From: Tribonema minus
Lineage: Eukaryota; Sar; Xanthophyceae; Tribonematales; Tribonemataceae
Assembly (NCBI GenBank): GCA_017506865.1
Contig: JAFCMP010000068.1
Location: 558,001-622,000, forward strand
DNA: 64,000 nucleotides
Reading direction: 5' to 3'
How positions within the stretch are numbered: the first letter of the stretch is position 1; each line of letters begins with the position of its first letter. This document shows, in pieces, positions 1 to 13,800 of this stretch. The notes below the pieces were generated by a model, which saw only the letters and a program-made list of their open reading frames with translations, was not told where the DNA came from and did not search any database. Both the position numbers and the translations under genes were made by a program.

Positions 1-105
1 AGCTGCGAAGGCCTTACACAAAGATCTACCACTGTGACACCAGCAGTATCATTACAGCGACCATTGCGTATGGCCACATGGGCTCATTAAGATTTTGAGT
101 GTGCG

Positions 106-318
106 CACCTCCACGCACTCCGCTATGTAGGACTTGAAGCTGTCGGTGTCCGAGTCGCAGTCAGAGCCGGCACCCCAGCTCTCAGACAGGCTGAACCCGC
201 ACTCGAACCCGGTCGTGGCCATGATGGGGCTTGTGCGCACGCACTCGGCGGGCACCGTGACGCTGCGTCTGCGCACGTCGTTGTCTTGCGCTTCGACCGT
301 CGTCTGCGCCCCTGTCAC
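106..318 (-). CDS. Possible exon of an unidentified gene
   Basis: On the minus strand this stretch is open, with strong G/C preference at third codon positions over about 65 codons. That preference fades just after a possible donor (GAG|GTGCGC, at about 105). The peptide contains a short acidic Ser/Asp run (SDCDSDTDSF) and matches no family I recognise. An acceptor may lie near 306-318, in a context rich in CAG. The rest of the gene would lie at lower coordinates, outside the window. The call rests only on codon composition and a plausible donor, so both the boundaries and the reality of the gene are uncertain. Confidence 0.3.
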
Positions 319-2084
319 TGCTGCGCTGCGCGAGGTGCGCTGTAGCTACTGGACGCCTGGCACGGACGCTTCGGCGTTGCTGCTGCGGTTGCGCGCTGCG
401 CGGCGCATGCCTGCGGGCCCGCACAAAGAAGTTCGGGAGCTCGTGTCAGTGAGGGCGTGAGCAGCTTCGAGTCATCAAGTGCACTATGATGCCGGGCCCC
501 GGGGACGACTCGGAAGCACTCAAACAGCATTGTTGAGTAGTACTGGTCCAGGAGGTAGTACTGTACCCTCAAGTTTCAAAAAGTCTTCAACTTGAAGTAT
601 GTTTTTCAGCCCGGAAATAAGCGACGCAAACTTTGAACGCGCAGTTGTCACAATTGTTAACCGTCACGGTGATCCAGAGCGGTATCGCTGGCTGGCGCGA
701 GGTTGTCCCTATGTCAGTCACGCTTGTACTGCATTGCTGCGACTCTCCTGCTTCAAGAGGTTGTCAACTTCAAGTTGCATGCGGCTGTCACACTCTCACA
801 GTGTCACGGTGTTGGTGAGCCTAGTGGTAGTAGCATCAATGTTCAGTAGCGTCCAGGGTGCTACCTCTGTGTGACTACGATGAACTTCACATTGAATGCG
901 AGAGTGGGGGAGGCCATGTCGGAGGCATCATGCAATGACCAGTGCAGGGCGAGGGCCCCAGGCGCATGTGCGCAGCTCATCACTGGCAGGCCGCACCAGT
1001 CGTGCCACGTGGTTACTAATAATCTGAAGCAGTCCACTATTTGGTGCCACGCACCTAGTTCTAGTAGTAAAAAAAGCATCGTATTCTTGCTGTCAGTGAT
1101 TTGGCAACAACAGGAAAGTATACACAAGCTGTCACAGTTACTGTAGTATATTTAATTTATTTAATTTACTAGTAGTAACACTGCGGCAATTGTTATAGCA
1201 ATAGTAACCGCAAATGATAATTATGATGCTTTGCAGTCTCAGGGCAAGTCTGGGAACTCAGCCTCAGGCTGACTGTCCCAGTGCTCAACAACACATGCAA
1301 CTCCCACTCGGAGTCTCACTCAGTGATGTCACGACGTTGTGATGCCGGTGGTCAGATCATCGAAGTTCACAACTATTGTCAAGTAAAACATCATCGTGAC
1401 ATGATCACCACGGTTAAATTCAGTCTGGCCTGGGCCTCTATTGTACGTTAATAAGCAATCGCAGCGGTAGCCTACTATAGTATACAGTAACTGTGCATAA
1501 TGCACAAGGCTTGAAGGCTTAGGCATACATGAGAGTTGGACGATATTTGTGTTCAACAAAATGTATAAAATGTGATGCGGCATATTTTAATGGTAGGGTT
1601 AAACTTTTGCGCCTTCGAGCGGAAGTTGACAAAGAATTTATTCCGTCAGTGATTATAATCGATTATATATGATACATATATATCTACTAGTCGTTTTGAA
1701 AAACATCACGAAGTTGTAAATGCATCATGTAAAATAGTCTATTGTAGTATGACCATATGTCATTGACATGATGTCATGATGCCATTGGTCATGTCTCATC
1801 AATTTTTTTGATGAACTTCATTTTCTTCAACTTCGAGAATAGTATGAGTTTTTTTACAGTACAGATTGTACGTATCACAGTGACTACTAGTAGTACCCGT
1901 ACATTGAATGTAATACTATGAGTCACTCTTCAACAAGTGAGTTCATCTCAATCTTCGATTGAATTATTATAACAGCTCAACCGTCGTTTGTGTGTCACAC
2001 ATTTCAATAAAATGATTTAAATCATGACAATTCTACTCTCGTAATTGTATCATATATATGTTATAACTCTGAAAAGTACTACTA

Positions 2085-2131
2085 CATCTGGGCTTTTTCG
2101 CGCCCTGAGCGAGAATTAATAAAAAGTACAT
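2085..2131 (+). repeat. Orphan copy of the retrotransposon 3' tail
   Basis: This 47-base segment is almost identical to the tail following the retrotransposon ORF at 23291-23335. Both start catctggg, contain a short GGGC/GCCC hairpin around a T-run, and end in AATAAAAAGTACA. No coding sequence of the element precedes it here, so it looks like a severely 5'-truncated insertion, or a small non-autonomous element sharing the tail. The AATAAA inside the unit could serve as a polyadenylation signal. Confidence 0.7.
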
Positions 2132-2279
2132 ACTGGCATTTCCACAGCCACAAGTGGAATATAATAAAAGTACTACTATAGTATGATTTTTAAACAATAG
2201 TTTTGAAAAAAACCAGGCAGCAAACGTCATTACGGTACTACTAGTAGGACTGAGTCACGGTAACAACTGCTGCTGTTAC

Positions 2280-2304
2280 TGTTACAGTAATAGTTACTGT
2301 AACA
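2280..2304. repeat. Perfect inverted repeat (11-bp stem)
   Basis: tgttacagtaa and ttactgtaaca face each other across a 3-base loop (tag). The hairpin lies inside the AT-rich island, where similar gttac/gtaac words recur on both sides. It could belong to a decayed MITE-like element; no terminal repeats or target duplication could be defined. Confidence 0.6.
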
Positions 2305-4892
2305 GTTACAGAAGTACGTGCTACTATTAGTAATTATTGATATATAGCACGCAGTCTGCACCAGATTGAATGATGACATCCGGTGCTCACTGACAGCTGT
2401 AATTACTTGCTAATACTTAGTCGAGTAGTGTTTATTTGCAGCTGCTGCAGCTGCAACAATCTCTTGTGATCACTGACAGGCTCAGGCTGTCACACGTTGG
2501 CACTTCACTTACTATGACTCGCTTCTGAATCACAATTGTTTACTGAAGCATTGATTTTCTCGGACTCACATTTGATTCACCTGCCAGTAAAGACTCTCGG
2601 AGTGGTGTTCAAAACAACATTATATCATCATGATGCTATTATTAATTATCAAGCTTTGATCAAAGTTTAAATTCAACATCAATCATACACATACTGACTC
2701 ATTGCTTATCAAATTGCAGAAAGTTCAGCTGATAAAATGAACTTGTGATCATCGCTCACCTACTAGGCTTTGGCTTTCAGTATGCTCGCTCGCTCGCAGC
2801 GCCAGCACTGTGTCGAACCTCTGGGCGCCGCCATGGCCAACGAGTCCTCGTGCCCCCTGCCTCCTGTGCTGGTCACTGATCAGATTGGCTCATAGTGACC
2901 ATCACCGCCGCACGGCGTCGTGCGCTCTAGATATGCGCTGCTGCGGCGCGCTGTCGCACTTGGTAAACTAGGAACTGGATAGTGGTCTCCACACTCAGAG
3001 CATTATCATCACAAGCAGAATGATCAAGAGTCGTGCTGACGAGGTCGAATGTGCACCTGACACCGTGTCGTTGCTGTCTCTACGAACTTCGGCGGCCCGC
3101 ATCACGGTCCATACGGTCCCAACAATTTCAACGCCGTGCCTTCTCAGCGAGACATGAACTTCCAAGAATATAGGTACCGTACCCAGTGTCACTATTCTCT
3201 GCCAGAGTGAGGGCGAGTTGCACGTCCGGAACCCACGGCGTGCGCGGCCGTGGCAAAAAAAACGATGTCCGACACGCGGGCCCTAAGGCATGCCGCTGCT
3301 ATTGCATCCTTCATTAAAGTGTCACTTGAGCCGGTGTTTTTTCCGGACACTTTTTGAGTTGAAAGGATGTTCGCCTCCAGCAGCTTCTGCGATAGTCCGA
3401 TGTCAAACGGTTTGCCGTTTCATCGAATCGAATTGAATCAGATGAATCGCGATAGCGCGGTTACCCTTAATATATCTTCCGACTCCCCTCCTCACACTCA
3501 GTCACTGCAAGTGGAAATATGTGCTTCAGAAAGACTCCAAGCTCACATCCTTTTTTCAAGCACCAGTTTTGCAACTTCAGGTAAGACTTCAAGTTGAAGT
3601 TCAACAACCCCCGGACCTGCGATCCCACACTTTTTGATGCATAACACTACTTGTGAGCATCATGATTGGCGGCATGCATGCATTCAGCAGAGTCGTTCCC
3701 GTACACGATACCCCCCATCTCTAAATGACTGTCTGTGGCTGCGCATTCCGAACATTGACATGAAGGCCACTTCCAAGTCGTAAAGGCTACCCCCAACACA
3801 ACAGGGCTGAAGCTAGTAGCCAAACGCTGTGTCTTTTTGGCGCCTCTACCGCGACAATCACTGTAATATACCATGGCAGAGCCTGGAACAGCAGGAGAGG
3901 GGAGTTAGGTATGTAAGCGCTTAATCATAAGCCATTCCCTACTATACTGCAAAATTCATACTTGAGTCAGTGACTACATGCAAGCGTGTATGCAGCAGCT
4001 GTGTTTGGGCTACCACAGAGGTACAGTTGGGCGGGCGGGCATACCATGGTCCTCTGACTGCCTGCCTAGTCATGAGCGTATGTGGCATGGCATACCAGTC
4101 TCTTGCAGCGACTCAGTGGGCACTCCTACTGCAATGATTCAAGATGGACTCCAATGCATTCTGAATGAACGTGCTGACCACATGTAGACTACTGGGATGC
4201 AATGGTGATAACGTATGCAACGGCAATCACCTCCCTATGCAAGCAGCATCGAGCCACGCGCCGCGCCGCCAGATGACAGACCGATGGGGTGTGGTCAACA
4301 AAGGCAGCACGCCAAGTGTGTAAAGAACGCACCGAGCTCTATTCCGTGTAGTTTCTATTCGCACATGGCACACACACACCATCTAGGCCTTGACTCGACA
4401 CCCGCAGCCGCCGGCACGCCAATGCTCAAAATGCGTGTCGGCGGCAGCGCGCTCAGATCCCTTCTCTCTCCCTCCCGCTGAATGTCCCTCAAAATTGATG
4501 ACCCGTCCTGGGCCTGGTGCCTAACAGCGGCAAGCAGGCCTCCTAGGCGCGTGAACACGCGGACGGGCCCCACTGTGACAGTCCCTCTAAGCCCCCCTCT
4601 CGGGACTTGACTCGTGTACAGTCAAGTCCACGACGCACGAGTGCTGCGCAAAAAAAGCCTCCGTTCCGAACCTCCCCTCGGGGTGCCGTCCTCGGATGCA
4701 TATAACAAACACACATGCGCGCGCGCGCAGCCGCAATGCGCCAGCGACGCCTCGCACGCGCGGCGCAGTCAGCGGTATCTGCACACTCTCGGCTAGGTGT
4801 CGCAGGGCGCGCTGCGCGTGCGGCAAAATTTTCTGTGGTGCCTCGGCGGCGGGTGCAGCTTATGTTGAGCGGTGATGCAGCGCGATGCCACC

Positions 4893-7800
4893 TCACGCCA
4901 CCTTGAGCTGCTCCTGCTGCATCAAGGCGGGGCCCTGGTCGTTGTAGAGGTGGTGGATGAGTTCGTGGTAGTGCTGCACAAGGAGAAAGGAGGGGGGGGC
5001 GGGGGCACGCTGCAGTCAGTACTCTCTAGAACAGGAGTGCACAAGACCACGACAACAGAGTTGGTCATTTGCAGACACGTCGCGCGTGTCGCCAATCACA
5101 TGAACACATGACAAAGGTGACAAAAATGACATCAGCATACTTCATTGTGAACTATGATATGTGCCTACGCGGTCACCTGCCTTACACATGCGTGTGGCTT
5201 TGCATGCCTCATCTGGTCATGGCACAACTCAGCGGTGCTCAGTGCGTTGACCTGCCATAGCCTCTTGGGCGGAGCCAAGGTGGTGCCTCATCATAGATGC
5301 TGGTGAGCACTGATTGTCAGTCGCGTTTGTGCGACGGCCACGGTCATTTCTATGCCCCCCTGCCGACTAGTGATACCCCAGGTTCAACTCTTAGAGTCTG
5401 CCATTGCTCAATCGTGAGGGGGTCACTTTTGGTCAAACTGCGGAGGCGTGTGAAAAGCAGAGCGCCTCCGCCCCCCCCCTGCCACACCTCAACTGCGCCG
5501 CTGCCGCCATTGCCGCGCTGCGCACTCAACACCTTCATTTCACGCCAACGGCACCTGGCTGCATAATCCCACTAAGTGACACTGCCACTGCTCAGACAGG
5601 CATCACAGATATAGGTATGTACACGCACATACACCTGTGACTGGAGGGGTGTTGGGGTACGCACCTTCACGACGACATGCCTCTTGACTGACATCTTGGG
5701 GGTGAGCATGCCCCTTTCCTGGGTGAAGCCCTCCTCCAGGAGCTCCCAGCGGCGCGGGATCTCGTACTTCTTGGAGCCCTCCAGGGCCTGCTGGATCTGT
5801 TGGTGGGTTGGAAAACGTATGAGGGAAGGGGGGGGGAGGGGGGGGGGGGGCAGTCAGCACTCGGTGAATGCTGCAACGGGCGCTACAGCTTTGTGACTTC
5901 TGTTGTGCGAGAACCTGCAAAGGAGCTGCAAACTCGACGTGAGGCACAAACAGCTGATACACCCGCGCTTCTGCTTGCTCAGTCTCAGGTGCTGCAACGC
6001 AGTGCGGAGCGCAAGCGTGCTTGTCGCTCCGTGAGAGGGTCTACCCGCGCTCTGCAAACATTATCCTCTTCCTCGAACAGTGCCACTTGTTGAAGTTTGT
6101 GACATGTACTTCAACTATGCATAGCCCGACTGCACATCAACGACGGCCCTCGCCCGCGTCGGTGTTGGGTAGTGCAAGGCAGGCAGCGCTGGGCAAGAGC
6201 ATGCTGATCACTCCGCAACAGGTTCGGACATTTCCCGTACATAGAACATATACTTCAGAAGTATGGGAAGCGCTCTATAGTGCGTGATTGTGGCGTCTGG
6301 CAGTCCGACACACATGACGCACCTCGCCCTGTATGAGGTGCTGCACGGCAGTGCTCGCCGCGAGGGCGTGCTTGTCGGCGAGCTGGTCCGGCGTGAGGTC
6401 CGTCTTGCCCTTGGCCCACTCCTGCAGCATGGCCCAGTCGGGCACCAGGAGGGCCACGTTGAAGGGCTTGTCCGCGCCAAACAGGAGGGCCTGCGGGGGG
6501 TATCAGAACGAAGGAGGGGGTTGAGCTGTGATATGTACAGCACATACAAAGGGGGACATGCACAAAGACTAGCGTCGTATAGTCATACCCATTGCGGTGG
6601 AGGCGTGACTGGGAGCTGTCTCAGAGCGGCAGCGACAGACGACCCCACACTGCGCCGACAACTGGCGCGTGCTGATGCACTAAGAAGGGGTTGGGCTGTG
6701 TAGCATGCGTACATAAAGGGGTATCATGCCCGATGGTGCCTTGTGCTTATGACAACTGCGCGTGATGCGCGCCTGAGAGCCAGAGGTGACGAAGCAAGCC
6801 ATACAGTGCCGAATAACTGGTGCATGCGGGGCAGCGCTGCCGTGCCGGCTCACCTGAGTGATGTACTTGCTGCTCGTGAGGGCGGCTTCAATGGGGCCGG
6901 GCACGACGTATTTAGTTAGGATTAGTTAAGTTTAACATTATGAGGGCAAAGGCACAAGACGCGCACGGTGAAACCTAGGGTTGGGCATATGCTAGTCAAC
7001 CCAATGACAGAGGTAGACATCAAGGTGCCCAATGCAACAGAAGACCGACACCAGTTGTGTGCTGCTAGAAGTGCATTGTATTGTGGTCTGTGTGCCTGCA
7101 AGTGTAAGTGCTGCAACTGTCGAGCATGTAACTGCCACATGCTCAAACAACATCGCTCAGCACACGCATGCTGCTGTGCGGAAAGGGGGGGGGGGCTTGA
7201 TGCCTCACCTGCGTGATGTACTTGCTGCTGGTGAGGGCCGCCTCGATGGGGCCGGGCACCACGTATTTTCCATTTTCGAGTTTAAAGAGCTCTTTAAGCC
7301 TGCCAGTGACGCGTAGGTACGTGCCTTCCTCGAGTCGGCCCAGGTCACCCGTTCTGCAATGGCGCAGCATGTGGATTCAGCAAAAACATCAAGTTCAAGT
7401 TCAGGTGCACTCGTGTTCTGGTCCGGCACCGCACCAGAGACGGGTGGCAGGTGCGCAGGGTGTGTTTCATTAGTACACTACGAGTACAGTGAGGCCAGCT
7501 TGTACAGCTCTTTGAGCCTGCCGGTGACGCGTAGGTACGTGCCCTCCTCTAGTCTGCCCAGGTCACCGGTCCTGCGCGAGGTCAGCGTGGAGATGGAGAG
7601 TCAACTTCAAGTCGAGAGGCATGTATGTCACCGCTCTTTGATATTGAAGGGAGAGTCAGCTGCATATGTGAGGGCGTCATGTGATTCCTCTATAATACCT
7701 CCACTGGTGACCACAGTGGTTTTTTGTTCAGAGAAGACATGAGGGTTGATTGAATGAAGTCAGCAGTCAGACGAAGCGGATTGCGTGGAGGAGACGTTGA

Positions 7801-10800
7801 GATCACCAAGCAGGTTTTCTAACTTGAACATGAGCCTGCCCGTGACGCTCAGGTACGTGCCCTCCTCTAGTCTGCCCAGGTCACCGGTCCTGCGCGAGGT
7901 CAGCGTGGAAATGGAGAGTCAACTTCAAGTTGGGAGGCATCTACATGTCACCGCTCTTTTGAAAATAAGGAAGGGAGAGTCAACTGCAAGCTAAAGGGCA
8001 TCACGTGCATCCCTCTAGGATACCTCCACTGGTCACAAAGATGTTTGGTTCACAGACGCAATGAGGAGTGGTTGAATGATGTCACCAGTCAGATGAAGCG
8101 GGCTCCGTGGAACAAAGGTTGACATCATCAAGCAACAGGCGGACGCACAGGCACCTGACGGACCATCGCCCGCATACTAGTGGTACACACACACACACAC
8201 ACACATGCACACACACAACATGCCCCGTCGCACGCACCAAACATGACTGAAGGCTTCCTGCAGCAGCATGACATGCGGTGACGACGGCATCCGCAGCTGG
8301 CGCAACTTATAAAGTGCCATGGCAGCTGCAAGGCTGGTCATCTGATTTTGTCTGACTGCCCCTACAGTACATGCGCGCGCGCGCGGCGCGACGCACCTGA
8401 AGAAGCGCTTCCCATCCATCTCCATCATGACCTCGTCGGTGGCGGCGGGGTTGAGGTGGTAGCCCTCCATCACGTTAGGCCCGCTCACGCAGATCTCGCC
8501 CTCCTGCGAAACGCGGCAGCGGAGAGGGCGGCCGCAGCAGCCGTTCAGGGCGTCTGCGCATACTATGTTTGGGTTGTTGCATCAGTAGAGCAGGTATGCG
8601 TGGTCTTAGGGCAGTGCGCGCTCGCTACCGTTAATGCTCTGGCGCGACCAGCAGCCGCGCTCGCTTGACGAGTGCGCAGCAGTCCACCACTGCGTGTGTG
8701 CCATCACTCAGGCTCTAGCCAAGAACCGCTTCACTTTCAAGCGAACGTACTTTACATATACAGGCCGTGTATATGCCCGCATTTCTGCGTTGATGGCTGG
8801 TGGCCAGGGATGCAGTTGCAGCCAGCGTGTGCTGTTGGCGAGTCACCACATGTTGAGGTTTTACTTCAAGAGTGCATATGAAGTGAGTCAGGGGGGCAGC
8901 GCACGACTCTGCGCGCCATCGCAAGCACAACGGTTATGCGTTCCACGCGCAAACAGCTGAGCCTAAAGTGCGACACAAACACCCGCAGCATGCGGGGCGC
9001 GAAACACGGACTAACCCTCACCCTAAACCAGACACGCAGTTTCGTGTCGCAGCACTTGCCATCCTGCCATCACATGCAATGCCACACACCATGGCGCCAC
9101 CTGACGCGAAGGCACCTGACGTAAAAAGCGCGCCATGCCCCCCGAAGCGAAGCGTGAAACTACGCAGATCTCTGTGAAGCCGCCGCGCATGTAACTCCAC
9201 GCAGCGTCACCGCCACTTCAAACTTGAGCCGCGCTTGACAAGGCCCTCGACACCGCAGTGCTCAGCGACGCGCACCTCATCCGGCCCCACTCCCTTGCCG
9301 TTCACAACAATCTTGATGGTGACCGCTACTTCAAACTTGAAGCGCACTTGACAAGGCACACGACACCACAGTGCTCAGCGACGCGCACCTCATCCGGCCC
9401 CACTTCCTTGCCGTCCACAACGATCTTGACGGTGACGCCCTCCAGCGCGCGGCCGGTCGTGCCCAGGCGCCTGTGCTTCAGCTCCGGCGAGTTGATGGAG
9501 ATGAGGGGGCTGCGGGGTGAGTATGAAAGGGGGAAGGGATAGGTCAGTAGGCATGTAGTGTATGCCAGACAGGTGGTGAGTTCAACAATGCAATCTTAGG
9601 GAAGTTCAACGCGAAGAGCGGGCTGGGTCAACAGGAAGAGCGGCGCCCGACGGCCGAGGAGCGCAACAGCTCTTCAACGAGCAGCTTTGCATCAGGGCTA
9701 GAACTTTTACTGCAAACACGCACCGTGTAAGACGTGCAGACCAAGGACCCTATGAGTGGTGATGCTCACCTGGTCTCGGTGAGCCCGTAACCCTCACAAA
9801 TCTGGATGCCGGCATTGTCGAAAAACGAGAGCACCTCCATGGGCGTCGCGGCGCCGCCCACAAAGCTATACTGCGCATGCGTGCGGACGTCGTTAAGGCG
9901 ATACAATACAACGGAGTCAGTGAATGTCAACGTCTGAATGGCTGCAGAGCGGCGGAGGTAGGGGACTGACGCACACTGGCAGCAAGCGATGAAAACCTCC
10001 ACATGACTTCATGAGCGTGCGCGCGCGCAGGTGCGCGTACGTGCATGGACGACGAAACGGGCCACACTCGCAGCCAGCGATAAAAACTTCCACATGACTT
10101 CAAAGGGCGCGCGGGGCGCGCATGGGTGTGCGTACGTGCATCGACAACGAAGAGACGGTCCGCCGCGCGCACTGATCCGCAGGTCCCTGCGCACTGACGC
10201 GCACTCGCAGCAAGCAATGCATAGTTCCATAGTTGACGACGGCGCGCACGCGCACGCGTGTGCGCACGTGCATCGAGACGACCAACAAACGGACTGCTGC
10301 TGCGCGCGCACTGACCCGCAGGTTCCCGCCGAAGCTGTTGCGGATCTTGCCGAGCACGACCTTGTCGAGCACGCGGTGCTCCAGGGACGCGAGCGCGCCG
10401 AGCTCGCGGCCGGAGACTCGCGCCATGCGCGCGTGGTGCGCCGCCTGCAGCGCGCGCTTGAACAGGAGCTGCGACACGGGCGGGCCGGCCTGGACCTGCG
10501 GCAAAGGATGCGCAGCAGCGGCAGCAGCAGCAGCAGCGGCGGCAGCAGCAGCAGCAGCAGCAGCGGTGGCAGCGGTGGCAGAGGTAGCAGCAGCAGCAGC
10601 AGCGGCAGCGGTGGCGTCAGTTGCGAGCTGCCGCGGTAGCGAAAGGATGGCATGAGCTCGCAGACGTTTTACGCTTTGGGGCCAGGTAATGCGGGCGCGT
10701 GAGGTGCGCTGTCATGGAGCGCGCATTCGCATGGGGACGCTGCACCACAGACATGCCAACTTCATCAGCAAACTCAAGTCTGACAGGCGGCGCCACAGCG

Positions 10801-13800
10801 ACACGGCTGTCAGCAGCGAGCAGGGCAGGTCTGTGACATGTCGCGGCTTCTGCAAAAGTTCTTAACAGAACGAGAAGAGCGCCTCGCCTCGCGAAGCACC
10901 TTGCAGCCCACGCATCGTGCATGGCCCTTCAGGCTGCTGCTCGCCAGCACTTTCAAGACTATTGTGCGCATTGACAGGATGTAGCACTGCTGGCGCTCCT
11001 ACAACTCTGGCGGCACGTTACGGCAACCTGCAAACTGTATACCCACCTGCCCTATTCTGGCAGCCACGACCCTCCAATTACATCTTGCCGACCCCCCGCA
11101 AAACTGTAGTCAGAATCACTCATAGACCAGTACAGAAACCGCGTCATCTTGCTTGTTCACATGTGTGTGTCAAGCATCCATTCAATCAACCATGAATCGG
11201 TACACCAGCGCCTTGTCCTCCTTGTCCACATGTGCGTCACGCATCCATTCACACCATACACGCACAGCATCAGTGCTCCACACGCGTCAGCGCTCACCTT
11301 GTGCACGCCGTCGTACACGCCTCATCTTCTCTTCATACATTCTTTTCGTTCACGATGCGTGTCAAGCATTCATTAACACCATAAGCAAAAAGCATCAGTG
11401 CTCCACACGCGTCAGCACTCTCACCTTGGCGTGCACGCCGTCGTACACGCGCTTGAACAGCGCGGGGACGGAGAAGAGCATGGTGGGGCGGACCTCCGCC
11501 AGGTTGCCCAGCAGCTTGTCGATGCCCTCGGCGATGCCAACGGACGCGCCGTGCGCCATGAGCGCGTGAAGTTCCAGCGTCTGGCCATAGGCTGTTGCGG
11601 GGGGGGGGGGGGGGGGGGGGGGGGGCAGCAGCAGCGCGGCAGATGAGCGCAGGGTTGCACTGTGAACCCGCACCAGCAGAAACATGGTAGCGTGCAGGTT
11701 TCATGACGTGGTGGTGGTATCCGCTGATGCAGCAATGCTCTGACAACTGGTTATCAAAAGAGCACGGTGTTTGCACCAGCGCCAGCGACGCGTGGCGGCG
11801 CGCGCACTCACAGTGCGCCCACGGCAAGACGCTGAGGAAGCGGTCGTGGCACGTGAGCACGCCCTCCGGCAGCACCAATCATCACAACAGTCTTCAACAG
11901 CGTTGCGACAATGCCAACCATTCTCGTCGCCACATGTGAACCATTGTCTCGAAGTGACTCCGTTCGCGCCAGCAACACGCACTCACAGTGCGCCCAGGGC
12001 AGGAAGCTGAGGGAGCGGTCGTGGCACGTGAGCACGCCCTCCGGCAGCACCGTGCGCAGCCCGAGGACGTTGCTCATGAGGTTGGCGTGCGTCAGGCGCA
12101 CCCCCTTGGGCGTCCCCGTGGTGCCGCTCGTGTAGATGAGGGTGGCCAGGTCGCGGGGGTTGGGGATGATGGCCGGCACGGGGGGGGCCTGGGGGGGGAG
12201 GGGGGGGGGGTGGGGTCAGCGACAAGTTACAGCTCAGGCAGGGGGGGGGGGGGGGGGGGACACGGACACAATACAGCTAAGGCTTTTTGTGTGCCATTGA
12301 GCACAGGTCAGTTGTACTCCTGGTGTACGAGGGGGGGTACCGGTCACTGAACTCGGTGCGGATTCACTGCACTCGTACGTGATCGAGGGTCTTAATGCAA
12401 GCTGCAGGAAGAAGCTCCTGTGCATCTGGACGTGGATGGCGAGCGAAGCCGGCTCCTGCTGCTAAAACAAGCGATATGCACAGGAAGTGCAGCCGCAACC
12501 TCAAGCTTGCCAAACAAAACACGGGTCCATCATGTCTACAGGGCGTCCGGGATGACAATCGGACGCTACCGTAGGTGCTTTCATCGCACTACCCTGCAGC
12601 ACGAGCCCAGGCGCACGCGACTCCGCAGCGCGAGGCAGCGCAGCACTGGCGCACGTGCTCAGCACCAGCGCGCGCGCCGCACTGCCCATCATTGAAGAAG
12701 CATGACGCCAGTGGCAGCGCTGCCTGCGCGCCACGCCCCGACCACGAGCTGAGCGCTGCCACGACATTGCCACTGCCAACACAACATCTTCGAATCAACA
12801 GCGTTTGAATGGTTGAATCAGACTGCAGCAGTGCACCTCAAACGCCAATGCACTGTGAGACTGCCACTGCCGCCAAACAGCTTCGAATGGTTGAATCAGG
12901 CCGCAGCAGTGCTCCGCATCAGATTCGGCAGGGCTTCTGTCAACACAACGTCTTCGAGAAAACAGCTTTGTAAAAATGGTTGAATCAGGCAGCAGCAGCG
13001 CTTAGCATTGCGCCGCGCGTCGTCAGCGCTCACCTGCGCGGCCTCCGCGAGCAGGCGCGAGAATGCGTGCGGCGCGTCTGGGCGCGCAGCGTCGAAGCAG
13101 TGCACGCTCCGCACCTGCCCCACCACCTCCGCAAAGTGGTACGTGCTCTGGTAGACTTTCTGCGGGGGCAGAGTCGAAGAGGGCGCGTGTGTGTGTGTGT
13201 GTGTGTTCATGTGTTCAGTGTCCCTGAGTTGTGTGGGCGTCGCGTGCCTTGCCTGCCGCCCTTCAGCCACGAACACCAATTGAGCGGGTACCATGGGGTG
13301 ACCACCAATTGCACAGCGGCCAAAGGGATTGACACTGCATGTGCGCTGAAGCTGGGGCGTGTAAGACTTGTCAAACAGGCTCAACGAAGGCGACGGCAGA
13401 CCTTGCGATCGTTCAGTGTGATGGCTGACTTTGCGACTACATCGCGGAGCGGTGGTGACAAGGCATTGCACGGTGGCTTGGGCTGCAGCCTCGCGCATGG
13501 CCACATGCACCAGTGAGCGTTTCGTGTCATGCACTTCAGAAATCCATCAAGAGGTCTAGCGCTCTGATGTGGCGGTAAGGTATTGAGTGAGAGCGCTCCC
13601 ATGTATGCGCATGGTGCCATCGCAGTGCTTTGAAAAGAAAGCGACAAAGCACAGTGTGTGAGCTTGGGGCGCTGTGGGAGTCATGATAGAGCAGCACACT
13701 TTTGCAGTATCAGCACCGCAAGGCGCAAACTGCAGCCGCAAGTTCCAACGAGCAGAACCACAGATCAACACCGCTGTCTGGCAGTAACTTACACCTGGAC

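Larger units (their letters stand above)
319..4892. other. Non-coding region with AT-rich island
   Basis: I see no recognisable gene here. Roughly 1140-2760 is distinctly AT-rich, with many ctactagtagta-like words and a perfect hairpin at 2280-2304. One retrotransposon tail lies at 2085-2131. A short open stretch beginning ATGGCC at 2832 sits in a good start context (gccgccATGG) but closes after about 20 codons. 4200-4890 is GC-rich with open frames on both strands, none recognisable; part of it is probably the 3' UTR of the acyl-CoA synthetase, whose stop codon is at 4893. Confidence 0.5.

Noticed and set aside
7209..8140. Mutually exclusive alternative exons 11
   Set aside because: The upstream copies lack the second half of the exon and its donor, so they cannot replace it.
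10031..10655. Plus-strand ORFs over LACS exon 7
   Set aside because: Shadows of the real minus-strand exon and the adjacent trinucleotide repeat.
11599..11625. Poly-G run as assembly error
   Set aside because: Similar runs recur exactly at acceptor-side positions of several genes, so they look biological, although exact lengths may be unreliable.
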